From: AP-15 sp963785565
GTDB lineage: Bacteria > Pseudomonadota > Alphaproteobacteria > ATCC43930 > CGMCC-115725
Length of the DNA stretch: 64,000 nt
Direction: 5' to 3'
Assembly (NCBI GenBank): GCA_963785565.1
Contig: CAWAVV010000020.1
Coordinates: 124,001-188,000, forward strand
Below are positions 41,953 to 50,128 of the stretch, piece after piece. How positions within the stretch are numbered: the stretch's first letter is position 1; each line of letters begins with the position of its first letter. Under the pieces are notes generated by a model, which saw only the letters and a program-made list of their open reading frames with translations, did no database searches and was not told where the DNA came from. The position numbers and the translations under genes are program-made.

Positions 41953-42663
41953 ATGACCGACCCGATCCGGCCGTTCGCGCGCAGTCCGCTGGGCGCGCAA
42001 CCGCCTTACCTGCACCCCGATTACGGCAGCACGGTCAAGCGCGCGCCGAAAAATCCGCCGATCCGCCTCGAGCAGACCTTGACCGAGCTGACCGGCCCGG
42101 TCTTTGCCGGCGGCTGGGCCGGGCCGGACGCGGCCGATTTGACCCGGGGTCACAAGGGAGCGCCGCTCGGCGAGCGAATCATCGTTGCCGGGCGCGTCCT
42201 CGACGAGGATGCGAGGCCGGCGCCGGGAACCTTGGTCGAGCTGTGGCAGTGCAACGCCGCCGGCCGCTATCGCCATCCGGTCGATCAGCACGACGCGCCA
42301 CTCGACCCGAATTTCGACGGGGTCGGGCAGGTCGTGACCAACGAGCGCGGCGAATACCGCTTTCTGACGATCAAGCCCGGCGCCTATCCGTGGCGCAACA
42401 CCCCGAATTCATGGCGGCCGGCGCACATCCATTTGGGCATCTTCGGGCCGGCTTTCGCCACCCGGCTGATCACCCAGATGTATTTTCCGGGCGACCCGCT
42501 ATTGGCGCTCGATGCGATCTATCTCGGCACCCCCGACAAGGCGGCGCGCGAGCGGTTGATCTCAGCCTACGACCCGAACCTCAGCGAGGCGGAATGGGCG
42601 CTCGGCTATCGTTTCGACATCGTGCTGCGCGGCCGCGAGGCGACCCCGATGGAGAGCGCGTGA
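41953..42663 (+). CDS. pcaH: Protocatechuate 3,4-dioxygenase beta subunit
   Basis: The product has 236 residues. It cleaves protocatechuate by intradiol ring fission to beta-carboxy-cis,cis-muconate with a non-heme Fe(III). Iron ligands are visible: Tyr in NAAGRYRHPVDQHDAP, Tyr in PGAYPWRNTPNSW, and the two His in RPAHIHLGIF. The N-terminal extension (PPYLHPDYGSTVKRAPKNPPI) is the mark of the beta subunit. pcaG follows two bases after the stop. No pcaQ/pcaIJ/pcaBDC genes are adjacent; a carboxymuconolactone decarboxylase-family gene is at 54775. Confidence 0.95.
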   Translation: MTDPIRPFARSPLGAQPPYLHPDYGSTVKRAPKNPPIRLEQTLTELTGPVFAGGWAGPDAADLTRGHKGAPLGERIIVAGRVLDEDARPAPGTLVELWQCNAAGRYRHPVDQHDAPLDPNFDGVGQVVTNERGEYRFLTIKPGAYPWRNTPNSWRPAHIHLGIFGPAFATRLITQMYFPGDPLLALDAIYLGTPDKAARERLISAYDPNLSEAEWALGYRFDIVLRGREATPMESA

Positions 42664-42664
42664 G

Positions 42665-43250
42665 ATGGCGGGCAAACTGATCGTCACGCCGTCGCAGACG
42701 GTCGGCCCGTTTTTCCACCTGGCGCTCGATCGGCCGGAATGGGCCGATCTCACCAGAGGGAATCCGACCGGCGAACGGATCGTCGTCGAGGGGCGGGTCA
42801 TCGACGGCGACGGCGCCGCGGTCGCCGATGCCTGCCTCGAATTATGGCAGGCCAACGCCGCCGGCCGCTACGCCCATCCCGACGATGCGAGGAGCGACAA
42901 GCCGCTCGACCCGAATTTCCGCGGGTTTGGCCGGGTGTCGACCGATGCCGATGGCGGCTTTCGCTTTACGACGATCCGGCCGGGGCCAGTGCCGGGGCGC
43001 GGCAACGCCTTGCAGGCGCCGCACATCGCGGTGGCGCTCTTTGCCCGCGGGCTGCTGAAGCAGCTCTACACGCGCATTTATTTCGCCGGCGAGACGGCCA
43101 ATGATAGTGATCCAGTGCTGTTGTCGATCGACGATCCGGCGGTGCGCCGGACCCTGATCGCCGCCCGCCGCGACGGACCCGGCCCGCCGACGTATCGGTT
43201 CGAAATCATCCTGCAAGGCGAAGCGCGAGACCGCGTTTTTCGATCTCTGA
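42665..43250 (+). CDS. pcaG: Protocatechuate 3,4-dioxygenase alpha subunit, frameshift in the last codons
   Basis: About 194 residues if restored. Marks: TPSQTVGPFFHLALD, ELWQANAAGRYAHPDDAR, GRVSTDADGGFRFTTIRPG, APHIAVALFARGLLKQLYTRIYF. The alpha subunit lacks the iron ligands and completes the active site. At 43221-43229 (AAGCGCGAG) one surplus base breaks the normal ending; removing it gives LQGEGETAFFDL and TGA at 43248-43250. As sequenced, the frame runs on to 43315 with an Arg-rich tail that would overlap the convergent SDR. Only the last eight or so residues are affected. Confidence 0.92.
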
Positions 43251-43271
43251 CCCGGCCGCCAGCACCCGCCT

Positions 43272-44020
43272 TCACAGCATCTGGCCGCCGTCGACGGCGA
43301 TGTTCTGGCCGGTGACCCAGCCGGCAAGCGGCGAGCACAGGAATAGCGCGACCTGCGCCACTTCCTCGGGCCGGCCCAGGCGCCCGAACGGGATGCTGCG
43401 CAGGATTGCGCCATAGAGGTTCGGATTATTGTTCTTCGCCCGCTCCCAGGTGCCGCCGGGAAACTCGATCGAGCCGGGAGCGATGCAGTTGACGCGAATG
43501 CCCTTGCGGGCGAATTGGGCCGCCGTCGTCTGGGTGTATTCGAGGATCGCCGCCTTGACGGCACCGTAGGGCGGAGTGCGTGCCGAGGCGCGAAACCCTG
43601 AGATCGACGAGATGTTGAGGATCGACCCAGCCTCGGATTGTTCAAGAAAAGGCAGTGCCGCCCGCGTCGCCCGAACCGTCGCCATCAGATCGACCGAGAT
43701 GCTGACGGCCCAGCCGGCCTCGTCGTCGCTGGTGCCGAAACCCGAGGCATTGTTGACCAGGATGTCGATCCCGCCGAGCGCCCGGCTGCTTCCTCGATAT
43801 AGTTTGCGACCGCCGCTGCATCGGCGAGATCGCAGACCGCGGCATGCGCGACGCCGCCATGCCCGGCGATGTCCTCGCGCGTTTTGGCGAGGGCCTCCGC
43901 CCCCCGCGCGCAGATCGACACGCCGGCCCCGGCCTCGGCGAAAGCGAGCGCGATCGCCCGCCCGATGCCCCGGCTGCCGCCGGCCACCACCGCCCGCTTG
44001 CCGGCCAGATCGATATTCAT
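43272..44020 (-). pseudogene. SDR family oxidoreductase, frameshifted
   Basis: About 249 residues if restored. The N-terminal frame has MNIDLAGKRAVVAGGSRGIGRAIALAFAEAG (NAD(P) motif) and CDLADAAAVANYIEEAAG. The next frame has ALGGIDILVNNASGFGTSDDEAGW, LNISSISGF, the catalytic Tyr/Lys in PPYGAVKAAILEYTQ, and the C-terminal PEEVAQVALFLCSPLAGWVTGQNIAVDGGQ. The junction at 43780-43784 lacks one base: GGGCGCTC where GGGGCGCTC would keep the frame. The gene is convergent with pcaG. Assembly error or recent inactivation. Confidence 0.87.
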
Positions 44021-44124
44021 GACGCCTCCGCCTCTCGATCCGGCTCATTTTCACTGTCTTCCGGGGTGATGTCGACAATGCGCTCCGGTGCAACGGACGA
44101 CGGCGGGCTGGTCAATCCGGGCGA

Positions 44125-44898
44125 TCAGCAGCCGTAGCGGCGTTGGCGCTCTTGAAAGGATCGGATCGCGCGCAAGAAATCGATCTTGCGCAGCGCCGGC
44201 CACAACACGTCGGTAAAATAGAATTCGCTGTGCACGCTCTGCCACATCAGAAAACCGGAGAGGCGGACCTCACCCGAGGTGCGGATGATCAGGTCGGGGT
44301 CGGGGAGTCCGGCGGTGTAGAGATGGCGGGCGATGGCCTCCGGCGTGACGTGGTCGATCGCCTCGACCAATGTTGTCTGCTCGGCGGCCAGGCAAGTGAG
44401 CAGCGCGCGCACGGCGTCGGCGATTTCCTGGCGGCCGCCATAGGCGACGGCGATGTTCAGCTCGAGCCCATCATATCCCGCGGTGGCGCGCTCGGCTGCG
44501 GCGATCGCCGCCAGAACCGGCGCCGGCAGCATCGCGAGGCAACCGATCGCGCGGACGCGGACCCGCCGGCGGTGGATCGCGGGATCGTCAGCGAGCGCGG
44601 TCAGCTTGGCTTCGACCGAGGCCAGGATGCCGGACACCTCGGCCGCCGGCCGGTGGAAATTTTCGGTCGAGAACACCCATAGGGTGACCGTCGGAATGCC
44701 CAGCTCGGCGCACCACTCCAGGACCTCGTCGAGCTTTTCGGCGCCGAGATCGTAGACCGCCCGCGGCTCGGTGATGCCGAGCGCACGGCCGTGACGGCGG
44801 TTGCCGTCGAGGATGATGCCGATATGGCGCGGCCGCGGCTGCCGCCGCACGCCGCGAACCAGCCGCCGGGCGTAGAGATAATAGAGGAGCCGGAGCAT
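44125..44898 (-). CDS. Cis-prenyl transferase, short-chain Z-isoprenyl diphosphate synthase type (UppS family)
   Basis: The product has 257 residues. Motifs in order: HIGIILDGNRRHGRALGI (catalytic Asp; DGNRR instead of the DGNxRWA of ordinary UppS), WVFSTENFHRPAAEVSGI, IAVAYGGRQEIADAV, and the end DLIIRTSGEVRLSGFLMWQSVHSEFYFTDVLWPA. The N-terminal LLYYLYARRLVRGVRR and the DGNRR box resemble mycobacterial Z-farnesyl diphosphate synthase (Rv1086) more than long-chain UppS, so the product may be short. ATG at 44898 is chosen by homology; longer starts are open. No rseP/dxr/cdsA cluster is adjacent, so it is unlikely to be the main cell-wall UppS. Confidence 0.85.
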   Translation of the reverse strand: MLRLLYYLYARRLVRGVRRQPRPRHIGIILDGNRRHGRALGITEPRAVYDLGAEKLDEVLEWCAELGIPTVTLWVFSTENFHRPAAEVSGILASVEAKLTALADDPAIHRRRVRVRAIGCLAMLPAPVLAAIAAAERATAGYDGLELNIAVAYGGRQEIADAVRALLTCLAAEQTTLVEAIDHVTPEAIARHLYTAGLPDPDLIIRTSGEVRLSGFLMWQSVHSEFYFTDVLWPALRKIDFLRAIRSFQERQRRYGC

Positions 44899-45297
44899 CG
44901 GCCGCAGCGCAGCGTCCCCCAGCGCCGGAGCGCGGGCAAGCCCGCCGCGTAACGGCAGCCGATCGGTGAATTCGCTCAAATTACCGCAAACCCATGACGA
45001 ATCCGTTAAATTGACCCGCCGCGCTGGCCGGCCTGAGCCTGCGGTGGGAATCCGCGGCGCGACGGTGGCCGACAACGCCGAAAGATTCGGGGATCGGGTT
45101 CAGCGGTAAGCCGCGCATGCCGTCATTCGAGAAACGATGCCCGGAGAAAGAGCCGACGCCATTCCCGGGCTCGTCGGCGAGCCGGCTCTGCTCGGCGACT
45201 TCCGGAAAACCCGGTCCTGCCGGGGTCACGGCGCCTCCTCAAGTAGAAGAGCCGAAATAGCCCATTGCCGCGACCCCTGCGTTCCCGCCGACCAGCC
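44899..45297. other. Intergenic stretch with no supported gene
   Basis: About 400 bases. The prenyl transferase frame extends upstream to 45075 but this adds sequence unlike the family. Other short frames are without ribosome sites or motifs. No RNA gene or terminator recognised. Confidence 0.45.
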
Positions 45298-45783
45298 TCA
45301 GCGGACGTGGTGCAAGGTGATCGCGCCGATGCCGGCCGCGACGTTGAGCCCGGTATTGCCTTCAATACTCAACGGCTGCAGCGAAATCGACTGATTCGAA
45401 CCGCCAATCAGCACATTGGCGCCGACCCCGACCCCGACTGTCGCGCTGGCCGTGGCGCCGGCAAAATTCCCGGCTAGCGCGCCCGGAGCGACATTGGTGG
45501 TCGGCGCCAGCACTGCCCAGACCAGCACGCCGCCTTGAGTGTAGCCGATGTCGACGCCAAATTTTGAAATGCTGCCGGTATAGTGCTCGGGAGGACGACC
45601 GGCCCCCGAAAAGACGCAGCGAAGCGCTCTTGACGAGCCGAGCACGAAGCCCCAGCCGCTGGCGACGTTGCAGTTCAATGTCCCGACCCGAACTCCCGAT
45701 TGGGCTTGCGCCGGCGTCCCCTGCGCGGCGAGGCCGGCCGCCAGGCCCATTGCGCCGATTGCCAAACCAACTTTTTTGAACAT
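45298..45783 (-). CDS. DUF992 domain exported protein
   Basis: The product has 161 residues. Signal peptide: MFKKVGLAIGAMGLAAGLAAQGTPAQA. DUF992 core: GVRVGTLNCNVASGWGFVLGSSRALRCVFSGAGR, HYTGSISKFGVDIGYTQGGVLVWAVLAPT, then a Gly/Ala-rich half (VGVGVGANVLIGGSNQSISLQPLS). Two Cys may pair. DUF992 is a short periplasmic domain restricted mainly to Alphaproteobacteria, function unknown. ATG at 45783 is chosen for the signal peptide; an upstream extension lacks one. Confidence 0.9.
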   Translation of the reverse strand: MFKKVGLAIGAMGLAAGLAAQGTPAQAQSGVRVGTLNCNVASGWGFVLGSSRALRCVFSGAGRPPEHYTGSISKFGVDIGYTQGGVLVWAVLAPTTNVAPGALAGNFAGATASATVGVGVGANVLIGGSNQSISLQPLSIEGNTGLNVAAGIGAITLHHVR

Positions 45784-46025
45784 TCCAATGACCCCCAATT
45801 CGCGGGAAAATCCCCGCCGGCCGGATTTTGCCTGCTTCCGCGCCGATTTGCTATGGGCAGCGCGCCGCACCCATGCGGTTTTCTGCGCCGAATTCCAGCG
45901 CTTTCTTACGTCGATCCAAACTTTGTCACCTTGACTCCGTCGCACCGCCCAGCCAACTCCTGCGTCAGCGCGTGAGGCGATAGCCAGCAACTGATCTGCT
46001 TGCTCGCTCCGACAATTCTGATAGG

Positions 46026-46044
46026 AGATCGTTATAACATTTCA
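46026..46044. promoter_or_regulatory. Zur box before znuA
   Basis: AGATCGTTATAACATTTC contains the palindromic GTTATAAC centre, with flanks close to the TGTTATAACA-type Zur consensus, about 20 bases before the znuA start. It probably also overlaps the core promoter. Zinc-loaded Zur would repress znuACB here. The zur gene itself is not in the window. Confidence 0.65.
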
Positions 46045-46062
46045 CGCCTCGCGATTTCCGAT

Positions 46063-46923
46063 ATGCGCCATCTCATCGTCGGCGGATTCACAGCCTTTAT
46101 CATGATGGCGTCCACGGCCGTGGCAGCCCCGATCACGGTGGTCGCCGCCGAGAATTTCTATGGCGACATCGCCCGGCAGATCGGCGGCGCCCAGGTTGCG
46201 GTCACCAGCATCCTGACCAACCCGGACCAGGACCCGCACGAATTCGAGGCGAGCCCGTCGACAGCCCGGGCGTTCGCCGATGCCGCGGTCGTCATCGTCA
46301 ACGGCGCCGGATATGACGGGTGGGCGGAAAAGCTTCTCTCCGCATCACCCGTCGGGTCGCGCGCGGTCGTCGCCGTGGCGGCGCTGATCCACAAGGCGGC
46401 CGGCGACAATCCGCATGTCTGGTACGACCCCGCCGCGATGCCGGCCTTGGCCGAGGCCCTCCGCGACCTGTTCGTGAAACTCGATCCGGTTCACCAGGCC
46501 GATTACGCCCGGCGTCTCACGATGTTCCGGACGTCGATCAGGCCGCTCGAGGACCGAATCGCCGAGATGCGCACAAAATATTCAGGTAAGCCGGTGACCG
46601 CGACGGAACCGGTGTTCGGCTATATGGCCGCGGCCCTGGGTCTCGACATGCGCAACGCCGGGTTCCAGCTTGCGGTCATGAACGACACCGAGCCCAGCGC
46701 CGGCACCGTTGCGGCCTTTGAAAGGGATCTTCGCACGCGGGCCGTCAAAGTCTTGCTTTACAACCGCCAAACCAGCGAGGCGCTGACCCGGCGGATGCAG
46801 AAAATCGCGACGCAAGCCGGCGTGCCCGTGGTCGGCGTGACCGAGACCGAGCCGCGAGGGAAGGATTACCAGGAGTGGATGCTGTCGCAGCTCAACGCGC
46901 TCGACCGCGCGCTGGCTCGCTAG
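46063..46923 (+). CDS. znuA: Zinc ABC transporter substrate-binding protein
   Basis: The product has 286 residues with a signal peptide (MRHLIVGGFTAFIMMASTAVAA). Cluster A-I binding protein features: ITVVAAENFYGDIARQIGG, the metal-ligand His in DPHEFEASPS and NPHVWYDP, TEPVFGYMAAALGL, and VKVLLYNRQTSEALT. The His-rich loop common in ZnuA is absent. Zinc is inferred over manganese from the Zur-like box and the nearby His-rich ATPase tail. It is the first gene of znuACB. Confidence 0.9.
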   Translation: MRHLIVGGFTAFIMMASTAVAAPITVVAAENFYGDIARQIGGAQVAVTSILTNPDQDPHEFEASPSTARAFADAAVVIVNGAGYDGWAEKLLSASPVGSRAVVAVAALIHKAAGDNPHVWYDPAAMPALAEALRDLFVKLDPVHQADYARRLTMFRTSIRPLEDRIAEMRTKYSGKPVTATEPVFGYMAAALGLDMRNAGFQLAVMNDTEPSAGTVAAFERDLRTRAVKVLLYNRQTSEALTRRMQKIATQAGVPVVGVTETEPRGKDYQEWMLSQLNALDRALAR

Positions 46924-47750
46924 AGGGGTTTGCGATCGAGCTCGACCGAGTGACGATCACCCGGGGCGCGCGCACCGTTCTCGCCGATGTCAGCGCGGCG
47001 ATAAGGCCCGGCGAGTTCATCGCCATCCTCGGTCCGAACGGCGCCGGCAAAACCACATTGCTGCAAGCCATCCTCGGTCTGCTGCCGCCCGCCGCCGGCG
47101 AGATCAGGATCTTCGGGACAAAGCCGCGGCGCGGCGATCGCGCGGCCGGATATTTGCCCCAGCAGCGCACCGCCGTGGCGGACCTTCCGCTGCGCGGCTG
47201 GGATTTTGTGGCCAGCGCGGTGAACGGCGAGCGTTGGGGGCTGCCGCTGATCGCTCGCGACGGCCGGCGGGAGGTCGACCAGGCGCTCGAAACCGTCGCC
47301 GCGGAAAGCCTCGCTCGCCGGCCCTTGCGCGAACTTTCGGGTGGCGAACTGCAGCGGCTGCTGCTCGCCCAGGCTCTGCTCGGACAGCCAAGGCTGCTGC
47401 TGCTCGACGAGCCGCTGATCAGCCTCGATCCGCATTTCCAGCAGACGGTCGTCGCGCTGGTCAAACAAATCCAGCAAGACCGCGGCATCACCGTCCTCTT
47501 TACCGCCCATGATTTGAACCCGCTGCTCAGCGTTGTCGATCGGGTGCTCTATCTGGGGCACGGGCATGCCGCGCTCGGCACGGTAGACGAAGTGATCACC
47601 GACGCGGTGTTGTCCGGCCTTTACCAGACGCCGATCAAGGTGCTGCGGGTGAACGGCCGCATCGTGGTCGCCGCGGGGCATGGCCCGGTCGAGGCCGAAG
47701 CCCATCGCCACGATGCCCGCCACGGCAATGCCCATCGCCACGATGTTTGA
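46875..47750 (+). CDS. znuC: Zinc ABC transporter ATP-binding protein with His-rich tail
   Basis: About 291 residues. Walker A GPNGAGKTTLLQAI, Q-loop LPQQRTAVADLPL, signature LSGGELQRLLLAQALL, Walker B LLLLDEPLISLDPH, switch His in FTAHDLN. The C-terminus is rich in His (AEAHRHDARHGNAHRHDV), as in metal-linked proteins. The start is uncertain: ATG 46875 overlaps znuA by 49 bases, and homology begins only at FAIELDRVTI near 46931, where no ATG is available. The 3' end overlaps the permease start by 8 bases. Confidence 0.9.
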   Translation: MDAVAAQRARPRAGSLEGFAIELDRVTITRGARTVLADVSAAIRPGEFIAILGPNGAGKTTLLQAILGLLPPAAGEIRIFGTKPRRGDRAAGYLPQQRTAVADLPLRGWDFVASAVNGERWGLPLIARDGRREVDQALETVAAESLARRPLRELSGGELQRLLLAQALLGQPRLLLLDEPLISLDPHFQQTVVALVKQIQQDRGITVLFTAHDLNPLLSVVDRVLYLGHGHAALGTVDEVITDAVLSGLYQTPIKVLRVNGRIVVAAGHGPVEAEAHRHDARHGNAHRHDV

Positions 47751-48543
47751 GTACGATTTCATGCGCACCGCCTTTATGGCGGGAGGCGTCGTCGCGATCG
47801 TCGCCGGGACGGTCGGGTATTTTCTGGTGCTGCGCAATCTGACCTTTGCCGGTCATGCGCTGTCACATGTCGGCTTCGCCGGCGCGACCGGCTCGGTGCT
47901 GCTCGGCATCGGCGCGCTGTGGGGGTTGCTCGCCTTTACCTTGGCGGCGGCGGTCGCGATGGGAATGCTCGGCGATCGGCTGCGCAATCGCGATGTCGCC
48001 GTCGGCATCATCCTGTCGCTGGCTCTCGGCCTCGGTGTTTTATTTTTGTACCTTTACACCACCAGCGCGAGCGAGGCGACGGCGATCCTGTTCGGCAATT
48101 TGCTCGGGGTCGGCGTCGAGACGTTGTGGGGTCTGCTGGGCTTGAGTGTTGCCGGCATGTTGGCGCTCGCGGCGATTTCGCGGCCTCTGCTGTTCGCCAC
48201 CCTGGCGCCCGAGCTGGCCGAGGCGAAGGGCGTGTCACTTCGCCTCGTCTCGGTGCTGTTCCTCGCGATCGTCGCCGTCGCCGTCGCCGAGGCGGCGCAG
48301 GTCGTCGGCGTGCTGCTGGTCTTTGCGCTGATGGTCGGGCCGGCAGCCGCGTCGCTGCGCCTGGCCTCGCGGTTGCGCACGGGCGTCGCCCTCTCGGTCG
48401 TTCTCGCCCTCGCCGAGACCTGGGGCGGCATTGTCTTGGCCTATGTCACCGACTGGCCGACCACATTCTGGATCGTGCTGGTGAGCTGCCTCGTCTATTT
48501 CCTAAGCTTTGCGAAAAGCCCCACCGCCTCGTTCGCGGGGTGA
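47743..48543 (+). CDS. znuB: Zinc ABC transporter permease
   Basis: The product has 266 residues with about eight hydrophobic helices. ABC-3 family features: FMRTAFMAGGVVAIVAGTVGYFLVLRNLTFAGHALSHVGFAGATG, LFGNLLGVGVETLWGLL, AEAAQVVGVLLVFALMVGPAAASLRLASRL. ATG at 47743 overlaps the znuC stop (translational coupling); an in-frame ATG at 47680 would add residues encoded in the znuC His-tail region and is rejected. It completes the ZnuABC importer. Confidence 0.92.
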   Translation: MFEYDFMRTAFMAGGVVAIVAGTVGYFLVLRNLTFAGHALSHVGFAGATGSVLLGIGALWGLLAFTLAAAVAMGMLGDRLRNRDVAVGIILSLALGLGVLFLYLYTTSASEATAILFGNLLGVGVETLWGLLGLSVAGMLALAAISRPLLFATLAPELAEAKGVSLRLVSVLFLAIVAVAVAEAAQVVGVLLVFALMVGPAAASLRLASRLRTGVALSVVLALAETWGGIVLAYVTDWPTTFWIVLVSCLVYFLSFAKSPTASFAG

Positions 48544-48663
48544 TGGCCGCGCGGTACGCACCAGCGATCGAGGAATTGCCCTTGTGGGCTGGCCGGGTAG
48601 GATCGGGCTTGACGTTACCGCATTCGAAACTCATATTCACTGTTTGTTCCTATCGACGTGCAG

Positions 48664-49629
48664 ATGTTCAAGCTCGCGGAAAGCCCAGGCGCCAGCCGGG
48701 GCGTATATTGCGGGCGCGAGGGGCTGTATCTCGGGCCGTCGGCGCTGATCGAGCGCGACAACAACGGTTATCGCCTGCGGACGGAAGACCAGATCGCGGC
48801 TTTGCTCGCTGCTGCCTATGACCCGGCACCTGATCTCGCCGGTCTTCTTCCGGGGCTGCGCGCCGTCGCCGCTCATCTGGAAGCGGGCGATCTCGGTCGA
48901 GCGATGATTTCGGCGGTGCTGCTCGGGCTCGCCGAACTCTCGGACGTGGCGCTCGCACGCCTGGCGCGAACCGAAGCGCTGCTGAAGTACAACTTCAACC
49001 CGGCTGAACCGCGCGACGAGAGGGGAAGGTGGACGGCGGACGAGAGCAACGATCCGATCTCACCCATTCGGGCCGGTGGCCCCTCGCCGCGCGGCACGGG
49101 CAATGGCCGCGACTGGGAGCGCTTCCCCAACGCCGAGTTCCGCAATCGTCTCGCCATCGCCGAACAAAGCGCCGACAAGCCCGATTTCGGCTATGGTGAG
49201 GTGCGCCGAAGCAACAACGCCCTCGGCCGCTACCAGATGACTCGTGCCGGTCTTCTCGCCGCCGGGATGATCGACGGCGACGGGAACTGGACCGGAAAGC
49301 ATGGCATCTATTCCCGTGCGCAGTTTCTCGCCGATCACGACGCTCAAGAGCGGGCGCTGACCGATTTTCTGGGCGAGACCGAGCGGCAGCTGCACGCAAA
49401 CGGCGCCTCCGATTATATCGGCAGGACCATCAATGGCCTGGTTGCCCCGTTCACGATCACCCGCGCTGGCCTGATTGCCGCCGGGCATGAGGCAGGGGCC
49501 CGCACCACAAGAGATTACCTGCGGACGATCGAGCAAAACGGCTTTACGAGCCACGGGCTCAACCTGACAAGGCAGCAGCGTGCGATCGAAACCCGCCTCC
49601 GGAAGTTTGCAGATGCGCCGTATGAATAG
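48664..49629 (+). CDS. Lysozyme-like domain protein with an N-terminal adapter region
   Basis: The product has 321 residues. The N-terminal part (MFKLAESPGASRGVYCGREGL, a helical middle) leads to a linker LKYNFNPAEPRDERGRWTADE, a motif often found in alphaproteobacterial proteins before a C-terminal enzyme. The C-terminal domain looks like a muramidase/transglycosylase: RNRLAIAEQSADKP, NALGRYQMTRAGLLAAGMID, AQFLADHDAQERALTDFLGE, APFTITRAGLIAAGHEAG. The Glu in AIAEQSA is a candidate catalytic residue. There is no signal peptide. GTG at 48658 or ATG at 48664 could start. Its stop overlaps the start of a secreted protein gene by 8 bases. It could be a cell-wall hydrolase, phage-derived lysin or toxin. 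Confidence 0.65.
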   Translation: MFKLAESPGASRGVYCGREGLYLGPSALIERDNNGYRLRTEDQIAALLAAAYDPAPDLAGLLPGLRAVAAHLEAGDLGRAMISAVLLGLAELSDVALARLARTEALLKYNFNPAEPRDERGRWTADESNDPISPIRAGGPSPRGTGNGRDWERFPNAEFRNRLAIAEQSADKPDFGYGEVRRSNNALGRYQMTRAGLLAAGMIDGDGNWTGKHGIYSRAQFLADHDAQERALTDFLGETERQLHANGASDYIGRTINGLVAPFTITRAGLIAAGHEAGARTTRDYLRTIEQNGFTSHGLNLTRQQRAIETRLRKFADAPYE

Positions 49630-50113
49630 GCACCTCACGAGCCATCGGTCGGGGTTCGCCGTCGCCATTTTCCTGGGCGGATTTTTGAACTCTGGCGCCG
49701 AGGCGGCGAAATTGCCCCTGTCAAAGACGCTCGACGGCGATGAAGCGCGTTGTTTGAACCAGTTGTTTCCGCTCAGCAGTTATTATCGTGCTCCACTCGA
49801 AGAACAGCGACAGTTGGCTGAGGTCGCAAAGGTCGGTCGAGCCGACCTCGGCGGCAATGGTCGCAAGGATTATTTCTACCTTTTTGACGACATCAGCTGG
49901 TGTGGCAGCGGTGGCTGCCTGTTGATGATCGGCGAACGGCGAAAGGACGGAGCTTGTCATCTGCTTTACGAAGGTGCCGGCGACAACATCACGATACTAC
50001 GACCACGCGATAACGGGTATCACCGGGTCTATGCACCTTGCGAACTTCGCTTCGACGGCCGGGAGTATCAGCAGATCCATCCCGACTGTCCGACCCTCGA
50101 CATCCAACACTGA
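49622..50113 (+). CDS. Exported Cys-containing protein coupled to the lysozyme-like gene
   Basis: The product has 163 residues. Signal peptide: MNRHLTSHRSGFAVAIFLGGFLNSGAEA. The mature part has a hydrophobic strand pair and several Cys: ARCLNQLFPLSSYY, VGRADLGGNGRKDYFYLFDDISWCGSGGCLLMIGERRKDGACHLLYEG, and YAPCELRF. No enzyme motifs. The ATG at 49622 overlaps the stop of the lysozyme-like gene, so both are made together. A periplasmic inhibitor or immunity protein for that enzyme is one hypothesis; an unrelated envelope protein is another. An ATG at 49613 is an alternative start. Confidence 0.65.
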   Translation: MNRHLTSHRSGFAVAIFLGGFLNSGAEAAKLPLSKTLDGDEARCLNQLFPLSSYYRAPLEEQRQLAEVAKVGRADLGGNGRKDYFYLFDDISWCGSGGCLLMIGERRKDGACHLLYEGAGDNITILRPRDNGYHRVYAPCELRFDGREYQQIHPDCPTLDIQH

Positions 50114-50128
50114 GCCGGCGTAGACCCA

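Noticed and set aside
45137..45394. Plus-strand 85-codon frame beside DUF992
   Set aside because: Half of it is antisense to the DUF992 gene and it has no ribosome site or motif.
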